Origin: an uncultured Opitutia bacterium
GTDB taxonomy: Bacteria > Verrucomicrobiota > Verrucomicrobiia > Opitutales > Opitutaceae
Length of the DNA stretch: 64,000 nucleotides
Assembly: GCA_903877135.1 (NCBI GenBank)
Contig: CAIRCN010000010.1
Location: 100,241-164,240 of the forward strand
Direction of reading: 5' to 3'
Below the pieces are notes generated by a model that did not search any database, had not been told where the DNA came from, and was given only the letters and a program-made list of their open reading frames with translations. A program made the translations under genes and the position numbers. This document shows, one piece after another, positions 26,153-38,100 of this stretch (positions are counted from its first letter, which is position 1; the number at the start of each line of letters is the position of its first letter).

Positions 26153-29100
26153 TCACGGCACTTCGTAAACTTCGATGAGGCCGATGCCAGTGCCGCTGTT
26201 GACGCCGCTCAACTGCGCCGTGTAAACGCCCGGCGGCAGCGTCATGAGGATGACGGCGTCCTTGCTCCCGCTGGTAAGCGGGATGGCACCAACGCGGGTA
26301 GCGGCATCAGTCACGAGGGTGGCATCGTTGCCGACCTCCCAATTGTCGTTCTCGCGGATCACCAGTCCGTCAGAGGGCCGCACGATGCGAAGGATCGGGT
26401 CGGCCAGCACGCCGGTGACGCCGTAGGTCGCAAGCGTCGGACCGAGGCCGCGCACTAGCACTTTCTTAGGGGAGGTGCCGTTGACGACGAAGCCGGCGAT
26501 GAGGATGTTGCTGCCCGTGCCGACCTGGCCGCGCGTCGAAATATTCACCATTTTCTGCGTGGAGAAAGCGGCTTGGTTGTCTACATCGTAGAGTTCGACC
26601 AGCGCGAGGCCGGTGGCACCGGTCACGTCGCTAACCTGCGCGGTGTAAAGGCCGGGGCTGAGCGTGAGGAGGACAGCGGAGTCCTTGCTGCCTACGGGGA
26701 GTGCAAAGGCGCCAACCTGTGCAAAGACTGTGCCGAGCCCAGCGATGGAGCCCCAGTCGTTGTTGTAACCGCCCACGACCGGTGCGCCGGCGCTGTTGAA
26801 GAGCTGCACCTGCGGATCGGGCAGCACTCCGGTGAGGCTGTAGGGCGCCTGCGCCAGCGTGGGGCCGATGGCGCGGATGAGGATCTGCTTGGGCACAGTG
26901 CCGTTGACGACGAAACCGGCGATCAGGATGTTGTTGCCAGTGCCGGCGAGGCCACGGGTTGAGATGTTGCGGAGGAACCCGTCGCTGAAGGTGTTGCCGG
27001 AGGGTAGCGCTGCGGCAAAGGTGCCGCTCGCCGCGCCGCTCAGCGTGCCGCTGAGGAACCCGGTCGCAGGGTCGGCCTTGCCGGTGAATTTGTTGCCCGC
27101 ACGGGTCGTGATCGTAAACGCGCCGGTAGCGTCTACCGCGCCGGCTCCGGAATCGACGAAGGTGCCGTCCGCGAGGTAGAGCGTGATGGTGCCATCGAGA
27201 CCGACCAAGCCGGTGAGCACACTCGCCGAGTGGCCAAGGATGCTGCCGCTGTAGTAGCCGGCGGCGACAGACGTGACACCGGCACTCGTGCTGGGGCCGA
27301 TGAACGTGACCCGGCCACCGTCGAAGGTGCCATTCACACCGGTAGCGGAGAAGGCGCCGGAAATCAGCACCGTGCCAGAAGTGTTGCGGAGAGTGAAACC
27401 GCCAGACGCATCGATCGGCACGTCAGCATAATAATAGGTCTTGGCCGGGCTGAGGGTCTGCGTAGAGGGCACGTAGCCGATCAGGGTGGCGGTGCGGCCG
27501 TGCAGGTTGATCGCAGCAAAACCGCCGCTCTCGCCGAGGGCCGCGTAGAACCCAGTGTAAACTGTGTCAGAATTGGCCGAGCTGAGGATCACCGCAAGCA
27601 CGGTGACCGCAGCCGAGGTGGTGGTGGCGCCAGCATTGTCGGTGGCGACGGCGGTGAGGCGGTAAGCGCCCTCGGCCGTGGGCGACCAGGTGGTTTGGTA
27701 AGGCGCGGAAGTCACCGTGCCGAGCGAAATGCCGTTGGCGAAGAACTGCACGCTCGCCACGACGCCATCGACATCGGAGGCCGTGGCAGTGATTGAAACA
27801 CTGCTGCTCACGTTGACGGTGCGGCCGGTGACGGGGGCGGTGATGGCCACCGTCGGCGGCTGGTTGGCCACGACTGTCAGCACCACGGGCGTGGAGTTGG
27901 TGACGTTGCCGGAATTGTCGGTGGCCTGCGCGACGAGCGTGTAAGAACCGGCCCCTCCAGGTGTCCACGTTGTGGTATACGGCGCGGAGGTGAGCGTGGC
28001 GATGGTGATACTGTTGGCGATGAAACTGACCGACGACACGGTGCCGTCTTTATCGCTGGCCGAAGCCGCCAGCGCGACGGCCGTGCCGGCGACGATCGTG
28101 GTCGCCGTCGGCGAAGTCAGCGTGACGGTGGGCGGGGCATTGGGGATGACGGTGACTGTGACGGTCGACGAAGTGCCCTGGTTGCCGATGTTGTCGGTGG
28201 CGCGGGCAATGAGGGTGTAGGTGCCCGGTGTGGCTGGCGTCCAACTGGTGTTGAAGGGAGTGGTAGTGATGGGCGCACCCAAGGGTTGGCCGTTCAGGTA
28301 AATTTGCACGTTGGCCACATTTTGGCCAGCAGTCGCGCTGGCTGCGATGGGCACGACCGTGCCTGCGGTCAATGACGAGCCGTTAGCCGGGCTGGTGATG
28401 GTCGCCGTCGGAAGAACGCCGGCGGTGGGATCGATGACGCTGACCGTCACCGCTGCGCTGGTGACCGTGTTGCCGTCGTTGTCGGTCGCCTTGGCGGTGA
28501 TGGCATAGAGGCCAAGGTTTTTGGGTGTCCAGACGAAGGTGTAGGGATAGGCGTTGAGCGTGCTGACGACCTGGTTGTTCACGAGGAAGACGACCGAGAC
28601 CACGTTACCATCGGGATCGGAGGCATTGGCCGTGAGGGTGACGGGGGCGTTGACCGGGAAAATCGAGCTCGCCGTTGGCGACGTGACGCTGACGATAGGG
28701 GGCTGACCAATGACTGTCGTCCCGGTGCTGGTGCCGCCGTTGGTGACGTTCAGATTGCCGACCTCCACCGATTTGGTGGCGAAGCCAAGGGGGTCGGTGG
28801 CGATCACGTAGAGTGTGGACAGATCGACAATGGTGTTGCCGGCGACATCGCGGTGGGTCTTTTGCGTCGGCACAAAGGAGATGCTGCCAACACCTCCCGG
28901 CGAGGCGAGCGAGGTGCCGCCGACGTAGTTACCGTCCTGGAACAACTGGATATCGAGCGGATAGCCGTTGCCGGTCGAGGCGGTGAAGGTGACCTGCGCC
29001 TGCGCGCCGCCCGTAAGGGTGCCGCCGGCAAGGGGCGACGTTATAGCAACGACCGGCGGAGCCGCCACGATCACAGTTGTTGTGGGGGAAGCGACCAAGT

Positions 29101-32100
29101 TGCCGTGGTTGTCATAGGCGAGAGCCACTAAGTGGTAGGTGCCGGTAACGGTTGGCGTCCACGCAAACGCATAGGGATAGACGGAGCCGGTGCTAAACAG
29201 ACTCCCCTCAATGTAAAGTTCGACTTTGGTGATAAAGCCGGCTGCGAGTGTCGTGTTGACCGAGACTGCGATGGAATTACTCCCGGTCGGAATGGCAATT
29301 TTGGCGGCGTCCAACGGATTGCCGATGGCAACGGTGGGTAGCGGCGCAATAGCGCCGACCACCGTAAGCGTGAGGCCTGAACTCATAGCCAGCGCCACAC
29401 CGTTGTTGTTCGTTGCCTGCGCGGAAATCACATGGGTCGTGCCGACCGCAGTTGCCGGAGTATATACCAATGTGAAGGGCGCGTTGGTGACAGGGCTGCC
29501 AAAAGCAATCGGACCAGCTCCCGTGTTGTCGAAGAACTGCACCTGCTTGATTGTGCCCTGCCCCGCATTTGGGTCCGCCTTGACAACGACCGACGATCCC
29601 TGCGGCACCAAGGTGGTGCCGGCAATCAAACTAATGCCAGATGAGACGGTGACGGTGACCGTTGCCGAGGTACCTTGCTTGCCGATGCTGTCGGTCGCAC
29701 GGGCGACAAGGGCGTAAGTGCCTGGTGTAGCTGGCGTCCAACTGATGTTGAAAGGCGAACTCGTGACCGGCGCGCCCAAGGGCTGGCCGTTCACGTAGAA
29801 CTGCACGCTCGCCACACTCAAGCCAGCCGTCGCGCTGGCGGCGATGGAGACATTGGTGCCGGCGGTCAGCGAGGCACCATTGACGGGGCTGGTGATGGTC
29901 GCAGTCGGATTGCCAGGACTGGGATCGACGACGCTGACCGTCACCGCCGTGCTGGTGACTGTGTTGCCGTCGTTGTCGGTCGCCTTGGCAGTGATGGCGT
30001 AGAGACCGAGGTTTTTGGGCGTCCAGATCAAGGTGTAGGGATAAGCGTTCAGCGTATTGACGATCTGGCCGTTCACGGCAAATGTCACCGACACCACATT
30101 GCCATCGGGATCGGAGGCATCGGCGGTGAGAGTGACGGGGGCGTTGACCGGGAAGATCGAACTCGCCGTCGGCGATGTGACAGTGACGATTGGGGGCAGG
30201 CCGATAACGGTGGTGCCGGTGCTGGTACCACCGTTGGTGACGTTCAGATTGGCGATCACCACGGATTTGGTGGCGAAGCCGAGCTGGTCGGTTGCGATCG
30301 CATAGAGCGTGGAGGCATCGACCACGGTGGCGCCGTTAACGACGTGGGTTTTTTGGGTCGGCACATAGGAGATGCTGCCGATGCCGCCCGCCGACATCGA
30401 CGTGCCGCCGACGTAGTTGCCATCCTGGAACAACTGGATGTCGAGCGGATAGCCGTTGGTCGTGGAGGCGTTAAAGGTGACCTGCGCCTGCGAACCGCCC
30501 GTAAGGGTGCCGCCGTCGAGCGGCGACGTGATGGCAATGACCGGCGGCGGCGCTACGATGACAGTCGTGGCCGCGGGCGCGGCGGGCACCACCGCGCTGG
30601 CCACGGAAGCGACGATGTTGTTGAAGTTATCGTAGGCCAGGGCGACGAGGTGATAGGTGCCGGTCTTGGTGGGGGCCCAGGCAAAGTTGTAGGGATAGGC
30701 CGTGCTGGAGCCGAAGAGGGCGCCCTCGATGTAAAGCTCGACCTTGTTGACGAAGCCACCGGTGGTGGAGGCGTTGACGGAAACGGTGATGGTGTTGCTG
30801 CCCGTGGGAACCGCGATCCGCTGGGCGTCGAGCGGAGCGGTAATGGCAACGGTCGTGGGAACGACCGCGGGTGCGGCGGGAACTCGGCTGACCACACTGA
30901 TGGTGAGGGGCGCGCTCACGGCCAGGGCCACGCCGTTGCTGTTGGTGGCCTGCGCCGTCATCGCATGCGTGGTGCCGGCGGCGGTCTGAGGCCGGTAGAG
31001 CAGCGTAAAGGGCGCGGACGTCACCGGCGCCCCGAGCGCCACGCCGTCTTCGAAGAACTGGATTTGCCGGATCACGCCTTGGCTCACGCTCGGCACGGCT
31101 TGCAGCATAACCGACGAGCCCTGCGGCAAGGCGGTATTGCCATTGTTGGAGATGGCGTTGACGACCGTCCCTCCCGTCGCCGTCGCGACAGTGACGTTGA
31201 CCGCCGGCGAGGGGCTCTTGTTGCCGATGGTGTCGGTCACGACTGCGGTCAGGGCGTAGTTGCCGATATTCGTGGGAGTCCAGGACAGGGTGTAGGGATA
31301 CTGGGTGATGATGCCGAGCGACACGGTGTTGGCGAAAAACTCGACGCCGCTGATCGCGAGACTGCCCACAATCACACTGGTTTCGATGGGCTGCGCCACG
31401 TTCACCGCGAGGTTGGCGCCACCGGCGGGATTGGTGATGGTGACGGTCGCGGCGGTGCCCGGGCTGACGGTGACGGTGGAGACCGCGACGGCCTGATTGC
31501 CCAAGGTGTCGGTCGCCAGAGCGGTGAGGGAATGGCTGCCGGTCGCAGCGGGACTCCACGAGGCGGCATAGGGGAACTGGTTGTCGGTGCCGAGCGAGAC
31601 GCCGTTGTCGAAGAACTGGATGCTGGCGATCGTGCCGGTCACGGCGGTCGCGGTGGCGGTCACGGTTTGGAAGGAATTGGCCACAACCGTGCTGCCGGCA
31701 GTCGGAGCGGTGACGGTCACCAGAGGCGCGTTGCCACCCGAGACGGTGACGGTGGTAATGGCTGAGGTCGTCTTGGCGCCGAGATTGTCGGTGACCTGCA
31801 CGGTGAGGTTGTAGGTGCCGGCAATCGCGGGCGTCCACGCGAGGGTGAAGGGGGCGGCCGTGACGGTGCCGAGGGACACGCCGTTGGCGAAGAACTGCAC
31901 GCTAGCGACGGTGCCGTCGGGGTCGGTGGCGGTGAGCGCGCCGAGGGTGTTAGTCACGCCTACGCCGGGCGTAGCGCCAAGACTTGAGGTCGGTGCGCCG
32001 ACGGTCGGCGACTGGTTGGCGGCGACAGTGACCGAGACGGTGGGGCTGAGGGTCTGGTTGCCGGCGGTGTCGGTCGCGAGCGCGGTGATAGCGTAGGTGC

Positions 32101-35100
32101 CGTTGGCCGTGGGCGCGAAGGTCGCCGTGTAGGGGAACGTGGTGTCGGAGCCAAGGCTGACGCCGTTGGCGAAGAACTGGACGCTGGCGATCGTGCCGGT
32201 TACGGCCGTAGCCGTGGCGGAGACCGTGGTCGATGAGTTGACGGCGAGCTGAGCGGGCGCGGTGACGACCACTCCGGTGGGTGCGTTGCCACCGGCGACG
32301 GTGACGTTGATCGTGCCAGAGGTCGTGGTCGCGCCGAGGTTGTCGGTCGCCACGGCGGTCAGTTGGTAGGCGCCGGCGATCCGGGGCGTCCACGCAGTCG
32401 TGTAGGGCGGCGTGTTCACCGTGCCGAGCGAGATGGGCGTGCCGCCGCCGAGGGCGGCGAAGAACTGCACGCTGGACACCGTGCCGTCGGAATCGGCGGC
32501 GGTGGCGTTGATGGCGTTGACCGAACCGACGCCCACGGTCGCGAGGTTCGCGGGGGCGGTGATCGAGACGGTTGGTGCCGCGTTGACGCCAACGGTGACC
32601 GAGACGGCGGCGCTGAGGGTTTGGTTGCCGGCGGTGTCGGTCGCGAGCGCGGTGAGCAGATATGTGCCGTTGGCGGTGGGCGCGAAGGTCGCCGTGTAGG
32701 GGAACGTGGTGTCGGTGCCGAGCGAGACGCCGTTGGCAAAGAATTGCACGCTGGAGATCGTGCCAGTGGCAGCGGTGGCCGTGGCAGAAAGCGTGCCCGA
32801 GGAGTTGACGGCGAGCTGCGTGGGTGCGGTGACTACCACGCCGGTGGGGGCGTTGCCGCCGGCGACGATGACGGTCGTCACGGGCGAGGTCGCGCTAGTG
32901 GCGCCGAGATTGTCGGTCGCCACCGCCGTCAGTCCGTAGGTGCCGCCGATGCGCGGCGTCCACGCGACACTGTAGGGCGCGGTCGTCGCCGTGCCGAGAG
33001 ACACGGGCGCGCCGCCGTTGTAACTGGCGAAGATCTGCACGTTCGCCACGGTGCCGTCGGGATCGGTAGCGCTGGGCGCGCTGATCGTATTGGCCACACC
33101 CACGCCGGATGCCGCGCCGTTGGCCGAGACTGGGGCCGCAACAGTCGGGGGCTGGTTGGCAGCGACGGTCACAGTGCTCGCGCTGCTGGTGGCCTGGTTA
33201 CCGAGGCTGTCAGTGGCCAGCGCGGTAATTGCGTAGGAGCCATTCGTCACCGGTGTCCAACCGATTCTATAGGGGAAGACCGTGACTGTGCCGAGCGAGA
33301 CGCCGTTAACAAAAAACTGCACGCTCGCGATCGTGCCGGTAACGGCGGAGGCCGTGGCGGTGAGCGTCTGCGCGGAGTTCACCGCCACACTGGAGCCATT
33401 GACCGGGGCCGTAAGAGTCACTGTCGGTGCGCCGCCACTGGTGACGATGATGGCGACAACAGCGGAGGTCGTCTGGTTGCCCGCGGTGTCGGTCGCGACT
33501 GCCGTCAGCACGTAGCTGCCCGCGACTATCGGGGTCCAGCTCACGCGGTAGGGGAAGGCCGTGATGGTGCCAAGCGGGGCGCCGTTGGCGAAGAACTGCA
33601 CGCTGGCGATGGTGCCGGTGACGGCGGTGGCCGTGGCGGTGACCGTCTGCGCGGTGTTCACTGCGATGGTGCCGGGGGCCGGCGACGTGATGGCCACCGC
33701 GGGGGCATTACCGCCTGCCACCGTCACGATGGTGGTCGCCGAGGTCATGGTCGCACCGAGGTTGTCTGTCGCCACGGCGGTCAGGTTGTAGGTGTTCGCC
33801 GTGCGTGTCGTCCACGAAACGCTGTAGGGCGCGGTGGTCGCTGTGCCGAGGGAGATGCCGTTGGCGAAGAACTGCACGCTTGCCACCGTGCCATCCGGGT
33901 CGGTCGCCGACGCCACACTGATCGTGTTCGCCACGCCCACGCCGGGGGTCGCGCCGAGCGCCGACAGCGGCGCGGTGATGACCGGCGATTGATTCACGGC
34001 GACGGTGGTCGTGGCGGTCGCGCTGAGGGTTTGGTTGCCGGCGGTGTCGGTCGCGAGTGCGGTGATTGCGTAGGTGCCGATGGCCGACGGAGTCCACGTC
34101 GCTCTATAGGGGAACGTCGTGGTGGTGCCAAGCGAGACGTTATTGGCGAAGAATTGCACACTCGCGATCGTGCCAGTCACGGCGGTGGCCGTGGCGGTAA
34201 GCGTGGTCGAAGAGTTAACCGCGAGTTGCGCTGGCGCCGCGACGACCACACCGGTCGGCGCGTTGCCGCCGGAAACAGTGACAGTGGTAGTCGCGGAGGT
34301 CGTGGTGGTGCCGAGATTGTCGGTGGCCACAGCCGTCAGCGCATAGGTCCCGGCGATCCGGGGTATCCACGACGTCGTGTAGGGCGATGCGTTCACCGTC
34401 CCGAGTGAGACCGGCGTGCCGCTGCCGAGGGCGACGAAGAACTGCACGCTGGCTACGCTGCCGTCGGGATCAGTGGCGGTGGCGGTCACCGTGTTGACGG
34501 AGCCTACGCCCGCAATCGAGGGGTTGACCGGCGTCGTGATGTTGACTGTCGGCGCCTGGTTGGCAGCGACGAGAACTGGGACAGCCGTGCTGAGGGTCTG
34601 GTTGCCGGCGGTGTCGGTTGCGAGTGCGGTGATCGCGTAGGTGCCGTTGGCCGTCGGAGTCCACGTCGCTCTATAGGGGAACGTCGTGGTGGTGCCAAGC
34701 GAGACGTTATTGGCGAAAAACTGCACGCTGGCGATCGTGCCGGTGGCGGGGGTGGCCGTAGCGGAGAGCGTGCCCGCGGAATTGACGGCGAGCTGTGCGG
34801 GAGCGGTGACGACAACACCTGTCGGCGCGTTGCCGCCGGAGACGGTGACGGTCGTCGTGGGCGAGGTTGCGCTGGTCGCACCGAGGTTGTCGGTCGCCAC
34901 GGCCGTCAGCGCGTAAGTCCCGGCGATCCGGGGTGTCCACGAGAAGTTATAGGGGGCAATGGTCGCCGTGCCGAGGGAGGCGGGCGCGCCGCCGTTGTAG
35001 CTGGCAAAAAACTGCACGCTCGCCACGGTGCCATCGGGATCGGTGGCAGTGGGCGCGCTGATGGTGTTGGCCACTCCCACGCTGGATGTCGCGCCATTGC

Positions 35101-38100
35101 CTGATATCGGGGCCGAGGCGATAGTCGGCGCTTGGTTTTGGTCGACCAAGACGCTCACGGCAGGGGAATTATCGGCAAAATTGCCGACGTTGTCGGTGGC
35201 CCGGGCGACCAGGGTGTGGCCGCCGAGCATGACGGGATTCCATGACACGGTATAGGGGGGCGCAAGGACAGTGCCAATCACGACCCCATTGTCGAAAAAC
35301 TGGACCTGCTTGATCGCAGCACCGCCGGGGGTGGCGGTTGCCGTCAGCGTCACAACCGAGTTGGCGGCCCACGGACTGCCGGGGTTGGCAAGGGTGACGG
35401 TCGGCCCAACGCCAGCTGTGACCGTGACGGTCTGGACCGGTGAAGTGGTTACGCTGCCATTGCTGTCAGTCGCTTTGGCAACGAGGGCGTAGGTGCCTGG
35501 GTTCAGCGGCGTCCAGGTGACGGTATAGGGGGAACCCGTGGCGGTCGCGAGGGGGATATTGTTAGCGAAGAACTGCACCGAGGTGATTGCGGCTCCGGTG
35601 GTTGGAGTGAAAACCGCTGTGAGCGTTTGTGGCAAGTTGACGACCGGGCTCAGACCGCCTGACACGGTAAGCGAGGTGAAGGTCGGTGGTGTGGCGGCAC
35701 CCGTGCTGACCGTGACGGTCTGGGCGGCGGACTCGTTCGACGTGTTGTTGTCGGTGGCCACCGCCGTGAGCGCAAAGGTGCCGACCGAAGGCGGCGTCCA
35801 TGCATAGGTATAGGGGCCGGGGTAAGGAATCGGCGCGCCGACGTAACTGCCGTTAACCTTGAATTGAACGCTGCCGATCTGGGTGTTGGGCGTCGTGGGG
35901 GTCGCGGTCGCGGTGATGATGGTCGGCGCGCCGGGAGGGTAGGTCAGCGTGGTGCCGGTGAGCGGGCTGTTGATCCGGACGTCCGGCTGGGCATATACAG
36001 TCACCGAGAGATTGCTGGACACACCGATGTTGCCGAAGATGTCGGTGGCGAGGGCACTCAACGAGTAGGTGCCGACGGCGGTGGGGTGCCAGGTGGCGGT
36101 GTAGGGAAAGGTCGTGCTGGTGCTAAGGAGCGTGCCGTTGACGTAGAACTGCACGCTCTGAATCACGCCGATAGTCGTGGTCGCGGTGGAAGAGAGCGTG
36201 AGGTCCGTATTGACGAGCGGGGGGCTGCTGGCGGCGATGGACACCGTGGGAGAAATGCCGGCGTTGGGGAGGGTGTTGGTGCGGCGATCGTGCAGGATGA
36301 CATCGCGATAGGTGTTGCTGTCGGGCGAGGTGCGGTTGGTGGCGCCATGAATGAGGCCGGCGGTGTTTTCAGCGTCGGTGGGGAGCGCAACCCAGCGGCC
36401 GTCGGCGCTGATGACGGGATAGATGTCGGAGGCGGCGGAGCTGGGCGTGCCGAGGAGTTGCTGGGTCTGGTAGCCGAAACGGTTCACGCTCATCACCGAA
36501 GTGGCGATGTTGCCGGGGGTGTCGTAGGTGCCGCTGGCGTTGACGTCGCGGTCGATGACGAAGACATCGACGGCGTTGTTGGCGTCGGGGCCGGTGACGA
36601 AGCCGTTGGGGTTAGCGAAGGCGGTGGCGGCGGCGGCACCGCTGGCGAAAACAACCGTGGGCGCGGAGGTGTAGCCGCTGCCAGGATTCGTGACGGTCAC
36701 CGATACGACGGCGCCGCCGGAGATGGTGGCCGTAGCCGTGGCGCCCGTGCCGCCGCCGCCGACCAAGGTCACCCCGGGGGCTGCGCCGTAGCCGGCACCG
36801 CCTGCGGTGACGATGAGGTTCTGCGTCTGGCCGCCGGCGTCGCCAACGGCGAGATTGTTGGCGAGCGAGGCGAAAGTAACGTAGCGGCCGGTGGAACTGA
36901 TGCTGGGATTGACCGACCCGAGGCGGAAGCCGACGGCGGAGGGATCTGTGGCCTGACTGCCGGCGCTGGAGACGCTCACGCGGGTGACTGCGGCGGTGGC
37001 GCGGTTGTAAACGAAAATGTCGGAGACGCCGTTGGTGTCGCCGAGGACGAGGTTCGAAGCCTCCGACCCGAAGGCGATGTAGCTGCCATCGGAGGAAACC
37101 GAGGGGGCGCGGCTGGCACCGTTGCCCTGCGTGCCGAGCGTGCCTTGGTCGGCGAGGTTGGGCACGCTAACGCGGATAGTGGTGCCGCCGACCAAGTCGC
37201 GCAGGAAAATGTCGCGCACAGTGTTGGTGTCGCCGGCAACGAGATTGGTGGCATCGGACGAGAAGACGACATACTGGCCGTTGGCGCTGATGGAGGCCTC
37301 AAGGCTGTTGCCGTTGGCAACGGCATTGGTGGTAGAGACGTCGACGAGTGTGGTGTCGGTGTTGCCAGCGACGTCGTAGATGGGGTTGCCGTTGGCATCG
37401 ACGAGACCGCCGACGTTGCGGTTGCGCAGGTAGATGTGGGTGACGCCAACCGCGGTATTGGGGGTGACAAGATTGGTGGCGGAAGACTGGTAAACAACAT
37501 AGCGGCCGTCGGCGCTAATCGATGGCTTGAAGTTCGAGCCGTTGGCCTGCACGCCGCCGGTGGTGACACTGACAAGCGAAATGGCACCAGTGACAGAATC
37601 GACCACGAAGATGTCGCTGAAGCCGTTGTTATCGCCGGAGAAGTTGGGGCCGGGAAGGACAAGGTTGGTGGCGTCGGAGGCGAAGGCCACGTAGCGACCG
37701 GTGGCGGAGATGGCGGGGTTATTGGAGGCGCCGTTGGCCTGCGCGCCCTGCTGTGAGAGGTTGAGGCGGCGGACAGTGGCGGTCTGGTTGTCGTAAAGGA
37801 AGATGTCGCGCACGCCGTTGGTGTCGGCACCGCCGGGCGAGCTGGCGGTGACGAGATTGGTGGCATCGGAGGCGAAGGCGACGTAGCGGCCGTCGGAGGA
37901 GAGGGCGGGGTTATCGCTGTAACCGTTGCTGCCGGTGCTGGCCCAGTAGTCGGTGGGGAAATTCGTCGGGAGGAGGTTGATGCGGGCGGCGTTGGTCTCG
38001 TTGAACCAAGTGTTGTTGCCGTTGATCGCGAGGTCGTTGTCGATGGCTTCGCTGACGTTGCCGTTGGGAACGTTGGGATCAGTGGCGACATCGATCTTCG

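Noticed and set aside
29675..37756. Several 600-700-codon frames on the + strand opposite the giant gene (for example 29675-31765, 32363-34408, 35864-37756)
   Set aside because: They reflect the repeated codons of the Ig array read backwards. The products are Gly/Arg/Asp-rich low complexity with no start signals or domains.
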